A stretch of 64,000 bases of DNA from Nostoc sp. UHCC 0926. GTDB lineage: Bacteria; Cyanobacteriota; Cyanobacteriia; Cyanobacteriales; Nostocaceae. The notes under the pieces are model-generated. The model made no database searches and was not told the origin of the DNA. It worked only from the letters and a program-made list of their open reading frames with translations. The DNA is taken from contig NZ_CP117768.1 of assembly GCF_028623165.1 (NCBI RefSeq), positions 1,798,001 to 1,862,000 of the forward strand, written 5' to 3'. Below, one piece after another: positions 17,868 to 28,200 of this stretch (positions within the stretch are counted from its first letter, which is position 1; each line of letters starts with the position of its first letter). The position numbers and the translations under genes were made by a program.

Positions 17868-18140
17868 ATGGCTGCAAACGTAGAAATTTACACTTGGAGG
17901 ACTTGCCCTTTTTGCGTCCGTGCCAAAAGTTTGCTGAACAATAAGGGGGTTGAATTTATCGAATACAGCATTGACGGAGATGAGGTAGCCAGAAATAAAA
18001 TGGCTCAAAGAGCAAATGGACGCCGTTCTTTACCGCAAATTTTCATCAATGATGAACATATTGGTGGTTGTGATGATATCCACGCTTTAGACCGTCAAGG
18101 CAAGCTCGATGAGCTACTAACTTCTAGCAATAGCGTCTAG
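17868..18140 (+). CDS. grxC: Glutaredoxin 3
   Basis: 90 residues, thioredoxin fold. The dithiol active site C13-PF-C16 (TWRTCPFCVRAK), the cis-proline region RSLPQIFINDEHIGGCDD and the glutathione-binding residues are typical of GrxC-type class I glutaredoxins. It reduces protein disulfides and glutathione mixed disulfides in the cytoplasm with GSH as donor. A ttgaggaa stretch 9 bases before ATG may be the ribosome binding site. gshB, the last enzyme of glutathione synthesis, is 242 bases downstream on the same strand, which fits a functional pair. Confidence 0.95.
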   Translation: MAANVEIYTWRTCPFCVRAKSLLNNKGVEFIEYSIDGDEVARNKMAQRANGRRSLPQIFINDEHIGGCDDIHALDRQGKLDELLTSSNSV

Positions 18141-18382
18141 GTTTAGAAGGTTTTGCGATCGCTAGCGACAAGCCCTGCAAATTACACGGCAGTCGCAACA
18201 ACTCTGGAAGGGAGAGCAACGCTGCCTTGTTTACAGACTTTTTTATCACAAAAGTCATATCTGTCCACAAGACTTTACCCTCCAGGTTCTACTCAACAGT
18301 ACACATGTACGTCAATTGGTGAGAGCATCAAGAGATAATAATTGAATAACCATTTAATTTCTTGGTGATTGAGGTATAAAGG

Positions 18383-19357
18383 GTGAAACTGGCTTTTATC
18401 ATTGATCCCATCCATCAGCTTGACCCGTGTCATGATACCAGTGTTGCCCTGATTGAAGCAGCGCAAATCTTGGGACACGAAGTCTGGGTAACTCAGGGAA
18501 ACCTGCTGAGTGTGGTGGATAGCAAAGCTTGGGCTGTACTACAGCGAGTTGAAGTTATACCAGTGCAGTTGGTAGAGGGACGCTGGATAGCGGCAAATCC
18601 TTGGTATAAGTTGAGCGATTCCTCCTTTACTTCTTTAGAGACAATGGACACCGTATTTATACGGACAGATCCACCAGTCAATGATTCCTATCTCTATGCC
18701 ACCTACATTCTGGATTACATTGACCAAAATAAAACCCTGGTGATTAACAGTCCCAGTGGCATCCGAGGGGCAAATGAAAAAATGTATGCCCTCCAGTTTA
18801 CCAAAGCGATTCCAGAAACGATTGTCAGTGCTGATAAGCAGTTTATCCGGCAATTTGTGGAAGCAAAGGGAGCTGCGGTTCTCAAACCACTGGGTAACAA
18901 AGCTGGGGAAGGAATTTTATTTTTGCAATCAGGCGATCGCAATTTTAACTCCATTGTCGAACTCAGTACCCTCCAAGGTCGAGTGCCAGTAATGGTGCAG
19001 ACCTATCTACCGGAGGCAAAAGAAGGAGATAAGCGAATTATCCTGCTGAATGGCGAACCGATTGGTGCGCTCAATCGCCTCTCTAGCGGAACTGATTTTC
19101 GCAATAATATGGCAACTGGTGGTACAGTGGCTCAAACCGAAATTACCCCAAGAGAGGATGAAATTTGTACCCAAGTAGCTGAACGCTTACGCCAAGATGG
19201 CTTAATTTTTGTAGGTATTGACGTTATTGGTGGCTACCTAACTGAAGTTAACGTCACTAGTCCTACCGGAATTCGTGAGATTGATCGCCTAGATGGTACT
19301 CACCTTGGTCATCAGGTTATTCAATGGATTGAACAGACACTAAAAAGCAAAAAATAA
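18383..19357 (+). CDS. gshB: Glutathione synthetase
   Basis: 324 residues from GTG at 18383 (ggtataaaggGTG). It is an ATP-grasp enzyme: N-terminal MKLAFIIDPIHQL, DTVFIRTDPPVNDSYLYATY, the substrate region INSPSGIRGANEKMYALQF, the ATP-binding strand AAVLKPLGNKAGEGILFL, the glycine-rich GEPIGALNRL and the metal-binding end DVIGGYLTEVNVTSPTGIRE. It joins gamma-glutamylcysteine and glycine with ATP. Length fits bacterial GshB. A-rich codons at its end form an AAGCAAAAAATAA / TTATTTTTTGCTT hairpin (19345-19376) that may end the transcript. Confidence 0.95.
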   Translation: MKLAFIIDPIHQLDPCHDTSVALIEAAQILGHEVWVTQGNLLSVVDSKAWAVLQRVEVIPVQLVEGRWIAANPWYKLSDSSFTSLETMDTVFIRTDPPVNDSYLYATYILDYIDQNKTLVINSPSGIRGANEKMYALQFTKAIPETIVSADKQFIRQFVEAKGAAVLKPLGNKAGEGILFLQSGDRNFNSIVELSTLQGRVPVMVQTYLPEAKEGDKRIILLNGEPIGALNRLSSGTDFRNNMATGGTVAQTEITPREDEICTQVAERLRQDGLIFVGIDVIGGYLTEVNVTSPTGIREIDRLDGTHLGHQVIQWIEQTLKSKK

Positions 19358-19376
19358 TTTACATTTATTTTTTGCT
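19345..19376 (+). terminator. Hairpin with T-run at the gshB end
   Basis: aagcaaaaaataa (end of gshB with stop) pairs perfectly with ttattttttgctt; the right arm includes a run of six T. It is A/T-only, so weaker than a classic terminator. Confidence 0.5.
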
Positions 19377-19390
19377 TCGTGTCTTATTCT

Positions 19391-19469
19391 ACGTGAGTTC
19401 GACAGATGATGTGATATGGACAGACTTGAACTTTAGTTCAAGTCTGGGAGAGGTTCATCGAACTCACGT
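19391..19469. repeat. Nested palindrome between convergent gshB and ftsZ
   Basis: The outer arms ACGTGAGTTCGA (19391-19402) and TCGAACTCACGT (19458-19469) are perfect inverted copies. In between, CAGACTTGAACT (19421-19432) and AGTTCAAGTCTG (19435-19446) form a second perfect 12-bp stem with only TT as loop. It may be a mobile-element remnant or a transcription barrier. The remaining spacer to 19873 shows short AAATCCAAAATC repeats and no gene. Confidence 0.8.
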
Positions 19470-19873
19470 TATTCTCCAGGAAACAGACTTCCTTCAACGC
19501 TTGCATAGGCGAGTTCCCCACGCAAGTTTCTTTAAGTAAATATATTTACTTGTACCGAATATGAGTTTAATGGATCGCGGGGGTAGATGTAGCGATGTCT
19601 ATACGGGCTGTTCAGCGTCGTATCTGTAGTCGGACATGCCTTCCTGTTTTTTTTATTCCAAAAGCACATCTGGACATGTGAGCCAGCAGACTCCTGCCCA
19701 AGTTCATTCTATAAGTAGCGTTAACGAGTTTCTTTACCAATTAACAAAATTGGGGATGGCAACGAATTGCTTACCCCTGCTTTTGGTAAAACCCTGGAAC
19801 TAGCAGATTTTATACAGCACTCAGCCTAACCTGAGACTGCTAATTTAATCTAAAATCTCAAATCCAAAATCTT

Positions 19874-21196
19874 TTAATTCCGTGGTGTTCGTCGGTTTCT
19901 CAAGAAGTCAGGTATATCCAATCCAGGTTTTTCTTTTGGTTCTGGAGTTGGAGTTGGAGTTGGAGTTGGAGTTGGAGTTGGAGTTGAGGTTGGGGGATTA
20001 ACTGGGGGTTGCTGTGTTGTTGGTCGCTTCGAGGTATTAGGTGCTACTCGAACGTTAGCCACGCTTTGTTGTGGTACAGCTTGCACTTCACCTGTAAATC
20101 CAGTAGCAATTACAGTAATTCTTACCTCACCTTGGAGTCTGTCATCAATTACGGCCCCAAAAATAATATTGGCGTTGGGATCAACTACTTCATAGATTGC
20201 TTCTGCGGCTGCATTCACTTCATGCAAAGTCAGGTCAGTACCACCTGTAATATTAAAGACAACACCTCTAGCACCTTCAATAGAACATTCTAGTAACGGC
20301 GAAGAAATAGCTGCGATCGCAGCTTCTCTGGCTCTAGATTTACCAGAGCTAACGCCAATTCCCATCAATGCCGATCCCGCATCTGCCATCACAGCTCGGA
20401 CATCAGCAAAGTCAACGTTTACCAAGCCGGGGATCGTGATGATATCAGAAATACCTTGCACCCCTTGACGCAGTACATCATCTGCATAGCGAAAAGCTTC
20501 TTGTACAGGCGTTTGTTCGGGGATCACTTCCAGTAGTTTGTTGTTGGGGATAATGATCAGTGTATCTACTCTACTCTTTAGTCCTTCGATACCTTGTTCC
20601 GCTTGGCTGGTGCGGCGGCGTCCCTCAAAGACAAATGGACGTGTGACTACACCAACAGTGAGAGCGCCCATTTCTTTTGCTACTTCTGCCACAATCGGGG
20701 CTGCACCTGTCCCAGTGCCACCCCCCATACCAGCGGTGATAAATACTAGGTCTGCTCCCTCTAAAGCTGTAGCAATTTCGTCTCGTGATTCCTCAGCTGC
20801 CTTTTGACCAATCGCAGGATTACCACCTGCTCCTAAACCCCGCGTTAGCTTCTGTCCAATTTGCAATCTACTAGGAGCGCCTGCCAAAGTTAATGCTTGG
20901 GCATCAGTATTAATTGACCAAAACTCTACCCCAGAGACATCAGATTCGATCATGCGGTTAACGGCATTACCACCGCCACCACCTACACCAATTACTTTGA
21001 TGTTGGCAACCCGACCAGGAACAATCTCGCCAATTCGGCTATTTTCCGCAAAAATCTTCTTATTTTCGTGATTTGGTCCAAAGTTCACCCCAGAGTTATT
21101 AAAGGGATTGGTCGAGTTAACTGCCAGCGAGAACCCCGGCTGTCCCGTAGATTGGGCATTTTTATAGGTAAGTCCTTGGTTATTATCAAGTGTCAT
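19874..21196 (-). CDS. ftsZ: Cell division protein FtsZ
   Basis: 440 residues. The tubulin signature GGGTGTG is at 158-164, the N-terminal nucleotide loop [13 protein letters not shown] at ~70-83, and the T7 loop [11 protein letters not shown] at ~260-270, all intact, so GTP binding and polymerisation are expected. The ~60-residue N-terminal extension ([16 protein letters not shown] and following) is known from filamentous cyanobacteria. The C-terminal linker has a (PT)n run encoded by seven GGAGTT hexamers (19944-19985), followed by the conserved tail [12 protein letters not shown] that binds FtsZ partners. ftsQ lies upstream on the same strand, about 1.1 kb away. Confidence 0.98.
   Translation of the reverse strand: MTLDNNQGLTYKNAQSTGQPGFSLAVNSTNPFNNSGVNFGPNHENKKIFAENSRIGEIVPGRVANIKVIGVGGGGGNAVNRMIESDVSGVEFWSINTDAQALTLAGAPSRLQIGQKLTRGLGAGGNPAIGQKAAEESRDEIATALEGADLVFITAGMGGGTGTGAAPIVAEVAKEMGALTVGVVTRPFVFEGRRRTSQAEQGIEGLKSRVDTLIIIPNNKLLEVIPEQTPVQEAFRYADDVLRQGVQGISDIITIPGLVNVDFADVRAVMADAGSALMGIGVSSGKSRAREAAIAAISSPLLECSIEGARGVVFNITGGTDLTLHEVNAAAEAIYEVVDPNANIIFGAVIDDRLQGEVRITVIATGFTGEVQAVPQQSVANVRVAPNTSKRPTTQQPPVNPPTSTPTPTPTPTPTPTPEPKEKPGLDIPDFLRNRRTPRN
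19944..19985. repeat. Hexamer microsatellite in the ftsZ linker
   Basis: Seven consecutive GGAGTT units (plus strand) encode alternating Pro-Thr on the minus strand. Copy-number change keeps the frame and changes linker length. Confidence 0.9.
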
Positions 21197-21250
21197 TGGA
21201 TTTGTGAAAGGGTAGATAAACGACTTTTTCAGGTGTTATTCACTTAAGAG

Positions 21251-21541
21251 TCAACTATAGTTTGACACTGCCACAATACTATGGCACTGTTCTTTATTGT
21301 TTTCACTACTGCCAAGCCTAACAGAATTGGCAGTGTGAAAATTTGCTATGCGATAAGCTTTTAAGGCAGCCGATCGCACAGCCAATTCTAGAGAAGTATA
21401 CTGACATTTATCTAAAAGTGTTCTGTATAACTTCAACCAGACATTAATCTCTTCATTCTTCTCAACAGAAGACATAGCTTGTAAAGACACGCCACAACGC
21501 ATCTTATCTGCCTCAATAATATTGTTAATAGGTTTCACCAT
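21251..21541 (-). CDS. Possible small unknown gene between ftsQ and ftsZ
   Basis: 96 residues from ATG at 21541; the frame is open nine codons further to a TTG. Composition is protein-like with helices (NVWLKLYRTLLDKCQYTSLE, LAVRSAALKAYRIANFHTAN). I recognise no domain. It ends 54 bases before ftsZ, so it could be in the same transcript. A 12-bp stem-loop lies at 21577-21613, just upstream of the start. It may also be chance reading of the ftsZ leader. Confidence 0.45.
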   Translation of the reverse strand: MVKPINNIIEADKMRCGVSLQAMSSVEKNEEINVWLKLYRTLLDKCQYTSLELAVRSAALKAYRIANFHTANSVRLGSSENNKEQCHSIVAVSNYS

Positions 21542-21576
21542 TGGGAATGATTGCAACTTTAAACACAAAATTTACC

Positions 21577-21613
21577 TTTTACTTACTTATTTTTAAGGTT
21601 GAAGTAAGTAAAA
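21577..21613 (-). promoter_or_regulatory. Stem-loop in the ftsZ upstream region
   Basis: TTTTACTTACTT and AAGTAAGTAAAA are perfect inverted repeats of 12 bp with a 13-base loop. It may be a leader hairpin or a protein-binding dyad; I cannot tell which. The rest of the 21614-22272 spacer is without a supportable gene. Confidence 0.5.
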
Positions 21614-22272
21614 ATTTACTTGTCAGACTATACCTGATTAATTTGTTGTTTGGGGGGTCTTAATGGACACTTTGCTAGAGCAATAGTCTATCTTACGAGA
21701 ACCTCCACTAGTGTGGTCAACAAATCAAGATTTTCTCAGAGATTTCGTAACCCAATAAGAATTACGGTACAGAATAGTCTAAACTGATTGCCCAGAAGCA
21801 ATGCTTACGCAACTTTGGGTGGCATTTTTCGTTACAGATTGAAACTTCGGTAAACTGTCTTTGGAAGTGTCCTCAACAGACCAAAGCTAGAGCGTTTTTG
21901 GCTCTGCACTTGGATGGCGGCATAAACCGTTCTCATCAGTGCCCTCCCAAAAGCGAGTCTGACTCTTAATGAAAAACTCAAGCATTTTTCTCTTTTTTGC
22001 ACTGGGTTTAGTCAAAGAATGTATGGGCAGAAGGCATTTTGCACGCCATAGACCATGATCAGATTGTCCGACATCTTGCACCCCACCATTAGATGTTAGG
22101 GTCACAATTGAGAGTGTTTTACTCGCAATGGAGACTTTATGATTGATCTTCTCATTTTAATTAGAAGTTAATCCCGATTTTCGTGCGGTTTGCTGGAAAA
22201 CTGAAAATAATAAATATATTTATCAGCATAAAGCTTCTTAATTTACTAGGAGCGCTCAATACATTAAACATG

Positions 22273-23127
22273 CTAGATGTTTTTAGGGATTTTAGGAGTT
22301 AATTTTTGGTCTTTTTGGTTCATCTGTACTAATGGAAATTCCGGATTTTTCAGATCAATATACTCTATTTGGCCAGAATTGAGTTTTGCTGTTAAATGGC
22401 GCATTTGGGCGAGTACCTTAATTTGTTCAGACAACTGGGGACCTGGAACGCCGAGATGCACATTTCCTAGTTCTGTTTTCAAAATTAAATTCGTTGGATT
22501 TTGGCAATCAATTTCCATCACTTTCACAGAACTTTGGCTGACAGCTTGATGAAGCTGAGTCCAGTAGAGACAGTATTGTTTTGGTAATCCAATTACTCTG
22601 AGATTGGGTAATTTCCTTGTGGGATTCAGTGATGTGTATTTTTCTAAAGGCATCCAGACCCCACTTGCATCTAGTAAGCCGATTATGACTTTTTTGTTGC
22701 TAGTACCCTGATTTTGCACATTTGGTGTTTGAGTCACCGCTACAGGGACTCGTTCTTGGATTTCGATGATTAATCCAGGAGGAAAGAGGCGGCGTCTAAC
22801 GATCGCTTGGGCAATAGTTGGTTGTTTTTTTAAAGAGTTAGCGATCGCTCCCGGTTCAATCCGCCACAAAGACTGGGGGTAAGATAGCACCAACAGTGAC
22901 TGAGTTGTCTCATCCGACAGTAATTGATTGCCTGATTTCATCACTATTTGTTTGGGAGTTTTTAGCACCCACACTGGTTGAACTGCCACCCACAGCAATC
23001 CACCCGCCAAACCGGTAATGGCAAAGGTTCGCCAAATAGCCTGAATAATTCTCATCTGCCGCTGCCGACGTAATTTCTGACGACGCTGGGCTAGATCCGT
23101 GCGGGAAACTGATATTATGCCAGCCAT
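22273..23127 (-). CDS. ftsQ: Cell division protein FtsQ/DivIB
   Basis: 284 residues. A basic cytoplasmic N-terminus (RRQKLRRQRQMRI) is followed by one membrane helix (about 28-48) and then the POTRA domain (GNQLLSDETTQSLLVLSYPQ, LWRIEPGAIANSLKKQPTIA, VRRRLFPPGLIIEIQERVPV) and the FtsQ beta domain. This is the standard bitopic layout. FtsQ links FtsZ-ring proteins to septal peptidoglycan enzymes. ftsZ is downstream in the same direction. The similarity of cyanobacterial FtsQ to others is low, but domain order and context agree. Confidence 0.92.
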   Translation of the reverse strand: MAGIISVSRTDLAQRRQKLRRQRQMRIIQAIWRTFAITGLAGGLLWVAVQPVWVLKTPKQIVMKSGNQLLSDETTQSLLVLSYPQSLWRIEPGAIANSLKKQPTIAQAIVRRRLFPPGLIIEIQERVPVAVTQTPNVQNQGTSNKKVIIGLLDASGVWMPLEKYTSLNPTRKLPNLRVIGLPKQYCLYWTQLHQAVSQSSVKVMEIDCQNPTNLILKTELGNVHLGVPGPQLSEQIKVLAQMRHLTAKLNSGQIEYIDLKNPEFPLVQMNQKDQKLTPKIPKNI

Positions 23128-23786
23128 TCAAACCCCTTTCTGGTTACAGTCCAAATTCCTTCATGCGCTTGTATCATTATTAATTTCAGTAAACACTGTT
23201 GGCATCTATTAGCCACTCTCCTCCAGACTTTTTTTATTTTTAGTAACACTTTACAGTAACAACACAAAGATCGTGGCGCTAGTGATCATTCCGATTAAAG
23301 TTTCCGGTGTCTAGTCTTAACCGACTGTTGTCTTTTTGACAAGTGATCATCAAATATTTTTTCTCTAAAGATTACAAAATATTAATTTAGATATTTATAA
23401 TTTTGTTTTCTTGACAAATAGAATGTGAAATGATACACAAGTATTTCATATTAATCTCTGTATAGCTTGCTATAATTAATACCAGTTCTACCTGATCAGC
23501 TATACAAACTGAGAACCATCTAGTCTAGTAGCTTTTTTACTGATTTACTCAACCATAAAGGTTTGTGCCAGGTCAAACAAAAGCTAGAGATTGTCAAAAC
23601 CTCAATAGCAGGTGTAAAAAGGACAGATATGCTTAAGGTTATTAGGGTCAATTAAATCTCTACCATACTACTGACAGTGATCCTGCACCAAGTACTGTCC
23701 CTTGCAAGACACTACCAACTTGCGAGTTAATCGTGTGCCTACATCCCGCCTAGAGATTTTTTGTATAAAAAATACGAATTAAACTG
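23128..23786. other. Spacer between ftsQ and the ATPase gene (divergent)
   Basis: A 706-base divergent spacer including the repeat below. AT-rich, with AAGTGATCAT-like copies (agtgatcatt at ~23280, aagtgatcat at ~23341). Promoters in both directions are expected. I see no gene. Confidence 0.5.
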
Positions 23787-23833
23787 CATCTACACACACA
23801 TCTACACACACATCTACACACACATCTACATAC
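23787..23833. repeat. 12-bp tandem repeat directly before the ATPase start codon
   Basis: catctacacaca is present three times in a row and a fourth partial time (catctacata) up to the ATG at 23834. It occupies the place of the ribosome binding site; no purine-rich site is seen. Confidence 0.85.
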
Positions 23834-25165
23834 ATGAAAACGACATTAAATTTGTCACGTTTTTATAAAGCATGTAATCCAAGCTACACGCTGAATATAA
23901 GTAACGTGCTAGATCGCCAGTATTACATAGATTTTGCTGATGTCCGTGGTTGCAAAATTGTCGAAGAATTGCAGCGGACTATCTGCCGGATTTCTCCTGA
24001 TGAGCCAACCTGCCAGTTATTTACGGGTCACATTGGCTGCGGTAAGTCAACGGAATTGCAGCGCCTGAAGACAGAACTAGAATTGGCGGGATTTCATGTG
24101 GTTTATTTTGAGTCCAGTCAAGACTTAGACATGGCAGATATTGATGTCAGCGATATTTTGCTGAGTGTAGCCCGTCAAGTCAGTGCCAGTTTAGAAGGGA
24201 TTAGCATCAAATTCAAACCTGGTTATTTTACTAATTTGTTTAAAGAAGTAGGCGATTTTTTGCAAAGCCCCATAGAGCTTTCTGGACAAGCAGAATTGTC
24301 CTTGGGTATTGCCAAAATTACCGCTAAAACCAAAGATAGCACCCAGATGCGGAATCAACTGAGGCAATATCTGGAACCACGTACCAGTAGTATTTTGCAA
24401 GCGATTAATGAAGAAATTTTAGAAAAGGCTATTGAACAGCTAAAGCTACGGGGTCAAAAAGGACTGGTAGTGATTGTAGATAACTTGGATCGAGTGGATA
24501 TGCGTCCTTTAGCATCGGGGCGATCGCAACCCGAATATCTCTTCATCGACCGAGGTGAACAGTTACGCCGACTCAAATGCCACCTAGTTTACACCATTCC
24601 CCTGACGTTAATTTTCTCCAATGAGTACGAGACACTAAAAAATCGCCTAGGGGGAGGGATTGCGCCAAAAGTACTGCCGATGGTATTAGTGCGACAAAGA
24701 GATGGCAGTGATTATGAACCAGGGATGTCACTAGTGCGCCAGTTAGTCTTAGCAAGAGCTTTTCCAGAAGTTCCTTTGAATGGAAGGCTTTTATTAATTA
24801 CAGAATTATTCGATCACTCTCAAACCTTAGATCGTCTATGTCGCGTTAGCGGTGGCCATATTCGTAATTTATTGGGTTTACTTTATAGCTGCCTGCAACG
24901 ACAAGATCCACCTTTTTCTAGGGACTGCTTAGAAGCCGTGATTAAGGACTACCGCGACGATCTGCTATTAGCTATTGATGAATCCCAGTGGGAATTATTG
25001 TTTGAAGTAGTGCAGCAGCAGAGAGTTAAAGGTGAGTCTGACTACCAGAGCTTACTACGAAGCATGTATCTGTTTGAATATCGTGATCCTCTGGGGCGCT
25101 GGTTTGGCATCAGTCCAGCCTTAGCAGAAACAGAAAAAGTCCTTGCTTGGCAACAAAATAAGTAA
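23834..25165 (+). CDS. KAP/AAA-like P-loop ATPase paired with an nSTAND-WD40 protein
   Basis: 443 residues. Walker A GHIGCGKST is at 65-73 and Walker B VVIVDNLDRVD at ~212-222; the helical C-terminal lid contains RVSGGHIRNLLGLLY, a sensor-2-like motif. There is no membrane helix. The whole is like KAP or AAA-type switch ATPases found in front of WD40-type STAND genes in cyanobacteria. The large STAND protein starts 109 bases downstream on the same strand, so they probably work together. The leader has a 12-bp tandem repeat directly up to the ATG. The function is unknown; signalling or conflict/immunity is an inference. Confidence 0.85.
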   Translation: MKTTLNLSRFYKACNPSYTLNISNVLDRQYYIDFADVRGCKIVEELQRTICRISPDEPTCQLFTGHIGCGKSTELQRLKTELELAGFHVVYFESSQDLDMADIDVSDILLSVARQVSASLEGISIKFKPGYFTNLFKEVGDFLQSPIELSGQAELSLGIAKITAKTKDSTQMRNQLRQYLEPRTSSILQAINEEILEKAIEQLKLRGQKGLVVIVDNLDRVDMRPLASGRSQPEYLFIDRGEQLRRLKCHLVYTIPLTLIFSNEYETLKNRLGGGIAPKVLPMVLVRQRDGSDYEPGMSLVRQLVLARAFPEVPLNGRLLLITELFDHSQTLDRLCRVSGGHIRNLLGLLYSCLQRQDPPFSRDCLEAVIKDYRDDLLLAIDESQWELLFEVVQQQRVKGESDYQSLLRSMYLFEYRDPLGRWFGISPALAETEKVLAWQQNK

Positions 25166-25214
25166 CAGTGTTGGGTAAGTCAATTGTCATTAGTCCTTTG
25201 TCGTTTGCCATTGG

Positions 25215-25274
25215 ACTAATAACTAATGCCCAATGCCCAATGCCCAATAACCAATGCCCAATGTCTAATAACCA
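25215..25274. repeat. Short tandem repeats (CCAATGC/ACCAATG type)
   Basis: The stretch aatgcccaatgcccaa and following, with variants ataaccaatg, fills the short spacer up to the ATG of the WD40 gene. It is a STRR of the Nostoc type. Confidence 0.85.
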
Positions 25275-28200
25275 ATGATTAATGATAAGCAGCTACACGT
25301 TTACACCAAAGAAAATCAGCATACTTTGCAAAGACTGATTAGAGCGATCGCGCTTTCCGAAGGTCAATTTGCCCTGATTTTAGTTCGGTGTAACTATGAG
25401 CAATTACGTGAGCAAATGTTAGAAAATATTCGCTCTATCACTAAAGACATCAATATCAGAGAAATCGTTCTCAATCCACCAACTACTTCCTTACACAGCA
25501 CAATAGTCTCAGAACTATTTCTAGATAATCCTGCCGTCGTTACAGACTCTTTGCCATCTGCTGTTATGGTTTTCGGTATTGAGTCAGCCATTGACCTAGA
25601 AGACTTACTTACAGGTATCAACCAAGCACGAGATATCTATGCCGCAACTTTTCCATTTCCAGTGGTATTGTGGCTACAAGATGAAGTGGCATCATTACTG
25701 TCCAGATTAGCGCCTGATTTCAAAAGTTGGGCTGTAACCACTATTAAATTTGAAATGGCAAAAGTAGATTTAATTGATTTGATCCACCAAGAGGAAGAAT
25801 CTCTATTTGCCAAAGTTTTAGAAGCAGGTGCTGAAACATTTTTATCTAATGCCTCCCTAAATTTAGATCCTAAGTCCCAACACCGCCACGAAATAGAATC
25901 AGCCCGTAATGATTTGCTACGCCTCTATGGCTTTCAATTAACACCAGGATTAGAAGCTAGTTTAGAATTTGTATTGGGGCGAGATAAATACGCCAACGAT
26001 CAAATTAATGGTGCTTTAGCCAATTATCAAAGAAGCCTAGCATTATGGCAGCAGGAAATCAGGATAATAGCAGAGTGGGAGAGTAATTCTTCTTTACCCA
26101 CCTCATCTCCTCATCCTATACCCCCCTCATCTTTACTCAAGCAAGCAATAGTATTATTCCATCTGGGGCTGTGTTATCACCGAATGGCAGACTTACACCA
26201 GAATAATAATAGTAGCTATTGCGAACATGCTCTCTTGTGGTTTAAACAATGCTTGGAAGTATTGGAGGAAGTACAAAGAGAAGACTTAGTGGCTAAATTT
26301 ATTTTGCCTGCTTGTGAAATGCTGCAACGTTTACAAGCTTGGGATGACTTAAAAAAATTAGCTCAAAAGTCATTACTTCTACATAAAACTTATGGAAGTC
26401 CTGCACAAGTTGCTCAAAATTATGGCTTTTTGGCAAATGTGGCAGCTTCTGAGTCGAATTGGGTACTGGCTCATGAATTAGCGAATACAGCACTTTCTAT
26501 CTCCGAAGAAGCAACAGAAGTTTCTCTGCGAGATGCTTTGCAAACACGAGGACAAGAAAGTTGGTATCTTCTCTTACTAGCACGTACACAGCGGCATTTA
26601 GGTAAGTCGGAGGAAGCTATCAATAATTTGGAATGGGCGAAAGTAGTTTGTGAGCTACAACATCAACCATCACTTTATCTAGAGATTTTAGAGGAATTGC
26701 GATCGCTTTACTTTTTTGAGCGTCATGACTATACAGAAGCCTTTAAGCTGAAGCAAGAAAAAATTCAAATAGAACATCAGTATGGCTTTCGTGCTTTCAT
26801 TGGGGCAAGTCAGTTGCAGCCGCAACGCTCTAAAATTAACCCAGCATTAGATCCTCACAAAATACCGTTTATTCCTGAGGGAGTTGCCCAAGAAATATCT
26901 GCTTCTGGACGACAGCAAGATGTCAATCGTTTGATTGAAAGAATTACTCGTGCTGACTACAAACTCACAGTAATTTATGGACCATCGGGTGTAGGTAAAA
27001 GTTCAATTCTCAAAGCTGGTTTAGTACCAGCTTTGAAAGGAAAAGTTATCGGTGAACGCATTCCTATACCTATTGTTTTGTCTGTTTACACTGATTGGAT
27101 TACAGTCTTGGCAAGCAGTATAAACCAAGCTTTGGCACACACAGAAATATCAGTTAATCTGAACTCTACACCTACTATACTGCTCGAAAAAATTCGGTTA
27201 GCAGCCGAGCGCAATTATACAATAATTCTGGTATTAGACCAGTTTGAAGAATTTTTCTTTGTTAGTAATCCTCGCACACAAAGAATAGAATTTTACAAAT
27301 TTTTGAGTGAATGTTTAAATATCTCATTTGTAAAAATTATTCTTTCATTAAGAGAAGATTATTTACATCATTTATTAGAATTTGAACGGTTGAGCCAAAA
27401 AAATAGTGTTGGACTATATGATTTAGGCGTAATTAATAAAAATATTCTTGATAAGGACATTCGCTACTATTTAGGAAAATTCTCTAGCCAAGATGCTAAA
27501 GCCATAATTCACAGTCTTACTCAACGTTCCCATTATGAACTGAGTGATGAATTAATTAACCGATTAGTCCAGGATTTGACAGGAGAACTAGACGAAGTAC
27601 ATCCAATTGAATTACAAATAGTAGGTGCTCAACTACAAATAGAAAACATTACCACACTTGGACAATACAAGCTTTGCGGTGGTTCCGCAAAATTAGTGGA
27701 ACGCTGGCTTGGGGAAGTTATCAAAGACTGCGGTCAGGAGAACGAAGAATTAAGCTGGAAATTATTATTTGAATTAACTGATGAAAAGGGGACGCGACCG
27801 TTAAAAACTAAAGCTGATTTAGCAGCTACATTAGTTAATAATCAGGATATAGATACAATATCAAGCTTTGACACAGTTGGGGAACTGATTTTAGAAATAT
27901 TGGTAGGTTCGGGGTTGGTGTTGCTAATCAGAGATGAATTAGGCGATCGCTACCAGCTAGTTCACGATTATTTAGTTGAACCAATTCGCCAAAAAAACAA
28001 CTATGGTATGGTCGCCGAATTAGAAAAAATCAAACTTGAAAAAACTAGAGCTGAAGTGGCCCAAAAACTTAGTCAAAAGCAACTCAATTTGGTATTGCAA
28101 CGGCGACTGCGGGAAGCACGGATAGCAGGCGCAGTGCTGGCAATCATGGGGGGAACAATAGCAGCATTATGGTGGCAAGCCGACTTGCAAAAAAGAGTAG

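Noticed and set aside
21887-22105. Minus-strand frame of 72 residues between ftsQ and ftsZ
   Set aside because: Composition is not protein-like, there is no good start, and nothing is recognisable.
23787-23833. CRISPR-like array
   Set aside because: Units are 12 bp in direct contact with no spacers; none of the other tandem repeats in the window has spacers either.
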